From Ruminococcaceae bacterium UBA945 (lineage in GTDB: Bacteria; Bacillota; Clostridia; Oscillospirales; Acutalibacteraceae), in contig DBCZ01000009.1 of assembly GCA_002293315.1 (NCBI GenBank), positions 1-8,998 of the forward strand: a DNA stretch of 8,998 nt. The letters are read 5' to 3'. The position numbers and the translations under genes were made by a program. Below are positions 6,555-8,998 of this stretch, piece after piece. Below the pieces are notes generated by a model. The model searched no databases and had not been told where the DNA came from. It saw nothing but the letters and a program-made list of their open reading frames with translations. Positions within the stretch are counted from its first letter, which is position 1. Each line of letters begins with the position of its first letter.

Positions 6555-6583
6555 TTGCATTTTCAAATCAACGCATATATAAT
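6555..6583 (+). promoter_or_regulatory. Promoter of the isomerase/epimerase gene
   Basis: A perfect TATAAT -10 box (6578-6583) is 17 bases downstream of TTGCAT (6555-6560), a weak -35 box. It begins immediately after the rubredoxin terminator. Transcription would start near 6590, about 34 bases before the ATG. Confidence 0.65.
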
Positions 6584-6623
6584 ATAGCCAGAACTTACAT
6601 ATCAGTATAAGGAGTGTACTAAA

Positions 6624-7592
6624 ATGAAATTAGGCGTTTTTACTAATGTTATAGGCAACCAGCCTCTTGCCGACGCTCTGAAGTATTTCAAAGGCCTCGG
6701 TATCCAGATGGTGGAAATCGGCTGCGGCGGTTATCCGGGCAAGGACCATTGCGACCCAACCGTGCTTCTTAATGACGATGCAAAGCTTCAGGAATTTAAG
6801 GATACGATAGCCGCAAGCGGGCTTGAAATCAGCGCGCTGAGCTGCCACGGGAATCCTGTTCACCCGAATAAGGAGATAGCTAAGCAATTTGACGACGATA
6901 TGCGTGACTGCATTCTCATGGCCGAAAAGCTCGGAATCCATCAGATAAACTGCTTCTCCGGCTGCCCGGGCGATTCCGCGGGCTCAACGAACCCCAACTG
7001 GGTAACATGCTCTTGGCCGCCCGATTATCTCGAAATCCTCGAATATCAATGGAACGACGTGCTTATCCCTTATTGGAAAGAATTCGTCGCCTTTGCGAAA
7101 TCCCACGGTGTTACGAAAATTGCCCTTGAAATGCACCCCGGGTTTGCGGTATATAACACAAGCTCACTCTTGAAGCTCCGTGAAGCGGTAGGCCCCGAAA
7201 TCGGAGCGAACTTTGACCCAAGCCACCTCATCTGGCAGGGCATGAACCCTGTTCACGTCATTCGCACACTCGGCGACGCAATCTTCCATGTCCACGCTAA
7301 GGACACGAAGCTTGACAGCATGAACCTCCCCGTAAACGGCGTGCTTGATACCTCCTCTTACCTCGACGCAAGCAAGCGCTCGTGGGTGTTCAGAAGCATC
7401 GGCTACGGCAACGACGAGCTCTATTGGAAAGACATCGTCAGCGCGCTTCGCCTCATCGGATATGATTATGTCATGAGCATTGAGCATGAAGACGCATTCA
7501 TGAGCCAGAACGAAGGTCTCGTAAAAGCCTGCGACGTGCTTCACCGTTCAATCACCTTTGAGGATAAGATGACCGAGACGAGATGGGTATAA
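6624..7592 (+). CDS. Sugar phosphate isomerase/epimerase-like TIM-barrel protein (AP endonuclease 2 superfamily)
   Basis: The 322-residue product belongs to the xylose-isomerase-like TIM-barrel superfamily, which includes sugar epimerases, inosose dehydratase and endonuclease IV. It starts with the typical first strand (MKLGVFTNV) followed by a GLGIQMVEIGCGGYPG segment. Probable divalent-metal ligands are E169 (ALEMHPG), D198 (NFDPSH), H224 (HVHAKD) and E287 (SIEHED), at the usual spacing. H171 and H201 are likely to be near the site. Members act on sugars, keto-sugars or cyclitols, but the exact reaction cannot be told. An unusual feature is a cysteine-containing loop at 110-130 (CFSGCPGDSAG to VTC). 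AAGGAG lies nine bases before the ATG. Its promoter follows the rubredoxin terminator, so it is not part of the rubredoxin unit. The nearby uxuA hints at a sugar-acid role, by inference only. Confidence 0.88.
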   Translation: MKLGVFTNVIGNQPLADALKYFKGLGIQMVEIGCGGYPGKDHCDPTVLLNDDAKLQEFKDTIAASGLEISALSCHGNPVHPNKEIAKQFDDDMRDCILMAEKLGIHQINCFSGCPGDSAGSTNPNWVTCSWPPDYLEILEYQWNDVLIPYWKEFVAFAKSHGVTKIALEMHPGFAVYNTSSLLKLREAVGPEIGANFDPSHLIWQGMNPVHVIRTLGDAIFHVHAKDTKLDSMNLPVNGVLDTSSYLDASKRSWVFRSIGYGNDELYWKDIVSALRLIGYDYVMSIEHEDAFMSQNEGLVKACDVLHRSITFEDKMTETRWV

Positions 7593-7604
7593 GGTAGTAA
7601 GTTT

Positions 7605-7637
7605 AAGAGGGGGCAGATGCTCCCTCTTCTATTTTTT
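7605..7637 (+). terminator. Terminator or attenuator between the isomerase gene and prmA
   Basis: A 10-bp stem (7605-7614 with 7619-7628, one G-U pair) with an AGAT loop is followed by a run of six Ts at 7632-7637. The prmA ribosome binding site begins at the next base. The layout fits an intrinsic terminator. I found no good promoter between it and prmA, so read-through may feed prmA. Confidence 0.78.
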
Positions 7638-7647
7638 GGAGGGAAAA

Positions 7648-8583
7648 ATGGATAACACAAGTTGGACGGAAATAAAAATCGTCGTCCCCGCAAATGATGC
7701 AGACAAAGCCGGAGACATCGCGAACATGACCGTGCCATATGGCATATATATCGAAGACTATTCAAATTTGGAGCAGGAGGTGATGGAGATTGCCCACATA
7801 GATATGATTGACGAAAGCCTGCTTGCTAAAGACAAATCAAAGGCAACTATCCATGTTTACATAAGTCCTGAAGATAATCCCGCGGAATCAATAGCTTATC
7901 TCAAGGAGAGATACACCGCACAGGGGATAGCGCACGAGATAGAAACCGACACCACCGTGCAGGAGGACTGGATAAACAACTGGAAGCAATACTTCAAGCC
8001 GATTCCCGTCGGCGAAAAGCTGCTTATCCGCCCAAAATGGGAAGACGATTTTGATTCGATGGGCAGAGTCGTGCTGAATCTTGAGCCCGGCATCGCCTTC
8101 GGCACAGGCACACATGAAACCACCCGCCTCTGCCTGGAGCTGATTGAGAAATATCTCAGCCCGGGTGCCGATTTTCTTGATATGGGCTGCGGAAGCGGAA
8201 TTCTCTCCGTGGCTGCGCTGCTCCTGGGTGCAAGCTCCGCCGTCGGCGTGGATATCGACGCGCTTGCCGTCAAAACAGCCGAGGAAAACGCCGCGCTGAA
8301 TCACGTTGAAGAACGCTTCACGGGCATTTGCGGAAACCTGACGGATAAAGTAAGCGAGCAATTTGATATAGTCGCCGCAAATATAGTTGCCGACGTCATA
8401 ATCATGCTCTCGGAGAATGCCGAAGATTTCATGAAACCCAATGCGGTTTACATAATTTCGGGAATAATCGACACTCGCGAGCGGGATGTACTTGATGAAG
8501 TTACGCGAAAATACGAAATAATCGAAAGAAAAGAGGATAACGGCTGGGTGGCGTTCGCCCTCCGACAAAGAAACAATGATTAG
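7648..8583 (+). CDS. prmA: Ribosomal protein L11 methyltransferase
   Basis: The 311-residue product matches PrmA, the S-adenosylmethionine-dependent enzyme that trimethylates lysines and the N-terminus of ribosomal protein L11 in the cytoplasm. It has an N-terminal L11-recognition domain (about residues 1-100, including WTEIKIVVP) and a C-terminal Rossmann methyltransferase domain. Signatures are the linker EDWINNWKQYFKP (106-118), EPGIAFGTGTHETTRLCLE (146-164), SAM-binding motif I LDMGCGSG (177-184), the acidic end of strand 2 VGVDID (199-204) and the NIVADV motif (245-250). An upstream TTG at 7636 could extend the frame by four codons. The ATG at 7648 is preferred because GGAGGG (7638-7643) is four bases upstream. 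In many Bacillota prmA lies beside dnaJ and an rRNA methyltransferase gene; here it follows an unrelated sugar enzyme. The GNAT gene overlaps its end. Confidence 0.96.
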   Translation: MDNTSWTEIKIVVPANDADKAGDIANMTVPYGIYIEDYSNLEQEVMEIAHIDMIDESLLAKDKSKATIHVYISPEDNPAESIAYLKERYTAQGIAHEIETDTTVQEDWINNWKQYFKPIPVGEKLLIRPKWEDDFDSMGRVVLNLEPGIAFGTGTHETTRLCLELIEKYLSPGADFLDMGCGSGILSVAALLLGASSAVGVDIDALAVKTAEENAALNHVEERFTGICGNLTDKVSEQFDIVAANIVADVIIMLSENAEDFMKPNAVYIISGIIDTRERDVLDEVTRKYEIIERKEDNGWVAFALRQRNND

Positions 8584-8998
8584 ACTTGAAACAGCGAGGC
8601 TCGTTTTAAGAGAGCCGGTATTAACGGACGCACAGGATATGTTTGAGTACGCTCAACGCGCAGAAGTCGGCCCGCGCGCGGGCTGGACGCCGCATAAAGA
8701 CATTGAGGAGAGCAAGAAAATCCTAAATATGTTCATCGAGAATAATGCCGATCCCGAAAAGAAAACAAGTGAGCTCGTCATTGAGCTGAAAGAAACGGGC
8801 AAGATGATAGGCACTCTCGGCTTGCACGGCAATAATCGCCTGCGCGGTGATATTCCGGGTCAAATCGAAATCGGCTATGTGCTTTCGCCGGATTACTGTG
8901 GCAGAGGCATCATGCCCGAGGCAGTCTCCGCGGCTTTGGATTATTGCTTCAACGAGCTGAAGATGCAGACGGTCACTATCGGGCACTATGATTACAAT
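8576..8998 (+). CDS. GNAT family N-acetyltransferase (RimJ/RimL-like), 5' part
   Basis: The frame starting at the ATG at 8576 is open to the right edge: 141 codons, no stop, so the C-terminus is missing. The start MIRLETARLVLREP is the classic opening of RimJ/RimL-type GNAT proteins, which move an acetyl group from acetyl-CoA to a protein N-terminus or small amine. The acetyl-CoA-binding motif A is visible as IEIGYVLSPDYCGRGIMPEA (about residues 101-120), with the phosphate-binding loop at CGRGIM. The ATG overlaps the prmA stop by eight bases (ATGATTAG). The ribosome binding site is poor (only AAAG upstream), so translation probably depends on re-initiation after prmA. The prmA pairing makes a ribosomal-protein acetylation role tempting, but this large family is often antibiotic- or metabolite-directed, so the substrate is unknown. 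Confidence 0.9.
   Translation, partial: MIRLETARLVLREPVLTDAQDMFEYAQRAEVGPRAGWTPHKDIEESKKILNMFIENNADPEKKTSELVIELKETGKMIGTLGLHGNNRLRGDIPGQIEIGYVLSPDYCGRGIMPEAVSAALDYCFNELKMQTVTIGHYDYN

Noticed and set aside
7558..7593. Possible prmA promoter (TTGAGG ... TATAAG)
   Set aside because: The spacer is 24 bases, too long for sigma-A, and the -10-like box sits on the stop codon of the upstream gene.
7888..8568. 226-codon open frame on the - strand opposite prmA
   Set aside because: It is a shadow of prmA, which has intact SAM-binding motifs; no promoter or ribosome binding site supports it.
1..8998. CRISPR arrays, tRNA/rRNA genes, insertion sequences, phage or attachment sites
   Set aside because: No regularly spaced repeats, tRNA-like cloverleaf, transposase or integrase motif was seen; the intergenic gaps are short and filled by promoters and hairpins.

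Overview
The window looks like a chromosomal segment of a Gram-positive, anaerobic Bacillota (Clostridia, possibly an uncultured gut Oscillospirales- or Christensenellales-like lineage). The grounds are strong AGGAGG-type ribosome binding sites 5-9 bases before most starts, textbook sigma-A promoters, a three-SLH surface protein, a stand-alone rubredoxin, an ECF-type S-component-like membrane protein, and base composition that by eye is near 50% GC. Taxonomy is an inference. I see no mobile element, CRISPR array, rRNA or tRNA, and no gene-free stretch over 300 bases.

Layout. Bases 1-2741 (+) are the 3' end of an operon: the C-terminal part of a spermidine/putrescine (PotD-type) binding protein with an unusual C-terminal membrane helix, an unrecognised seven-helix membrane protein, and a MATE efflux transporter. 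Each downstream ribosome binding site overlaps the preceding stop codon. A hairpin at 2748-2780 separates this operon from a convergent gene (-) for a secreted protein with three SLH repeats. That gene and an ECF S-component-like gene (+) diverge from two consensus-like promoters about 35 bp apart. A two-tier hairpin at 4552-4598 then separates the ECF gene from a convergent two-gene operon (-), uxuA (mannonate dehydratase) followed by a Nudix hydrolase. Upstream of uxuA, its promoter overlaps in opposite orientation the promoter of a rubredoxin gene (+). A near-perfect 20-bp hairpin ends the rubredoxin unit. A promoter directly after it drives a sugar-phosphate isomerase/epimerase-like TIM-barrel gene. 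This is followed by a terminator or attenuator hairpin, prmA (ribosomal protein L11 methyltransferase), and a GNAT acetyltransferase gene that overlaps prmA by 8 bases and runs off the right edge.

How the genes fit together. Three themes are visible: transport at the membrane (polyamine binding protein, MATE, ECF-like S component), hexuronate or sugar-acid catabolism (uxuA, possibly the isomerase/epimerase), and protein modification (prmA, GNAT). I do not see a clear new multi-gene system. The most unusual items are the membrane-anchored PotD tail with its partner orphan seven-helix protein, the unknown N-terminal domain of the SLH protein, and the interlocked uxuA/rubredoxin promoters. All calls come from reading the sequence; no database search was run. 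Several gene starts were moved downstream of the longest open frame because the upstream starts lie on promoter -35 boxes or lack a ribosome binding site.
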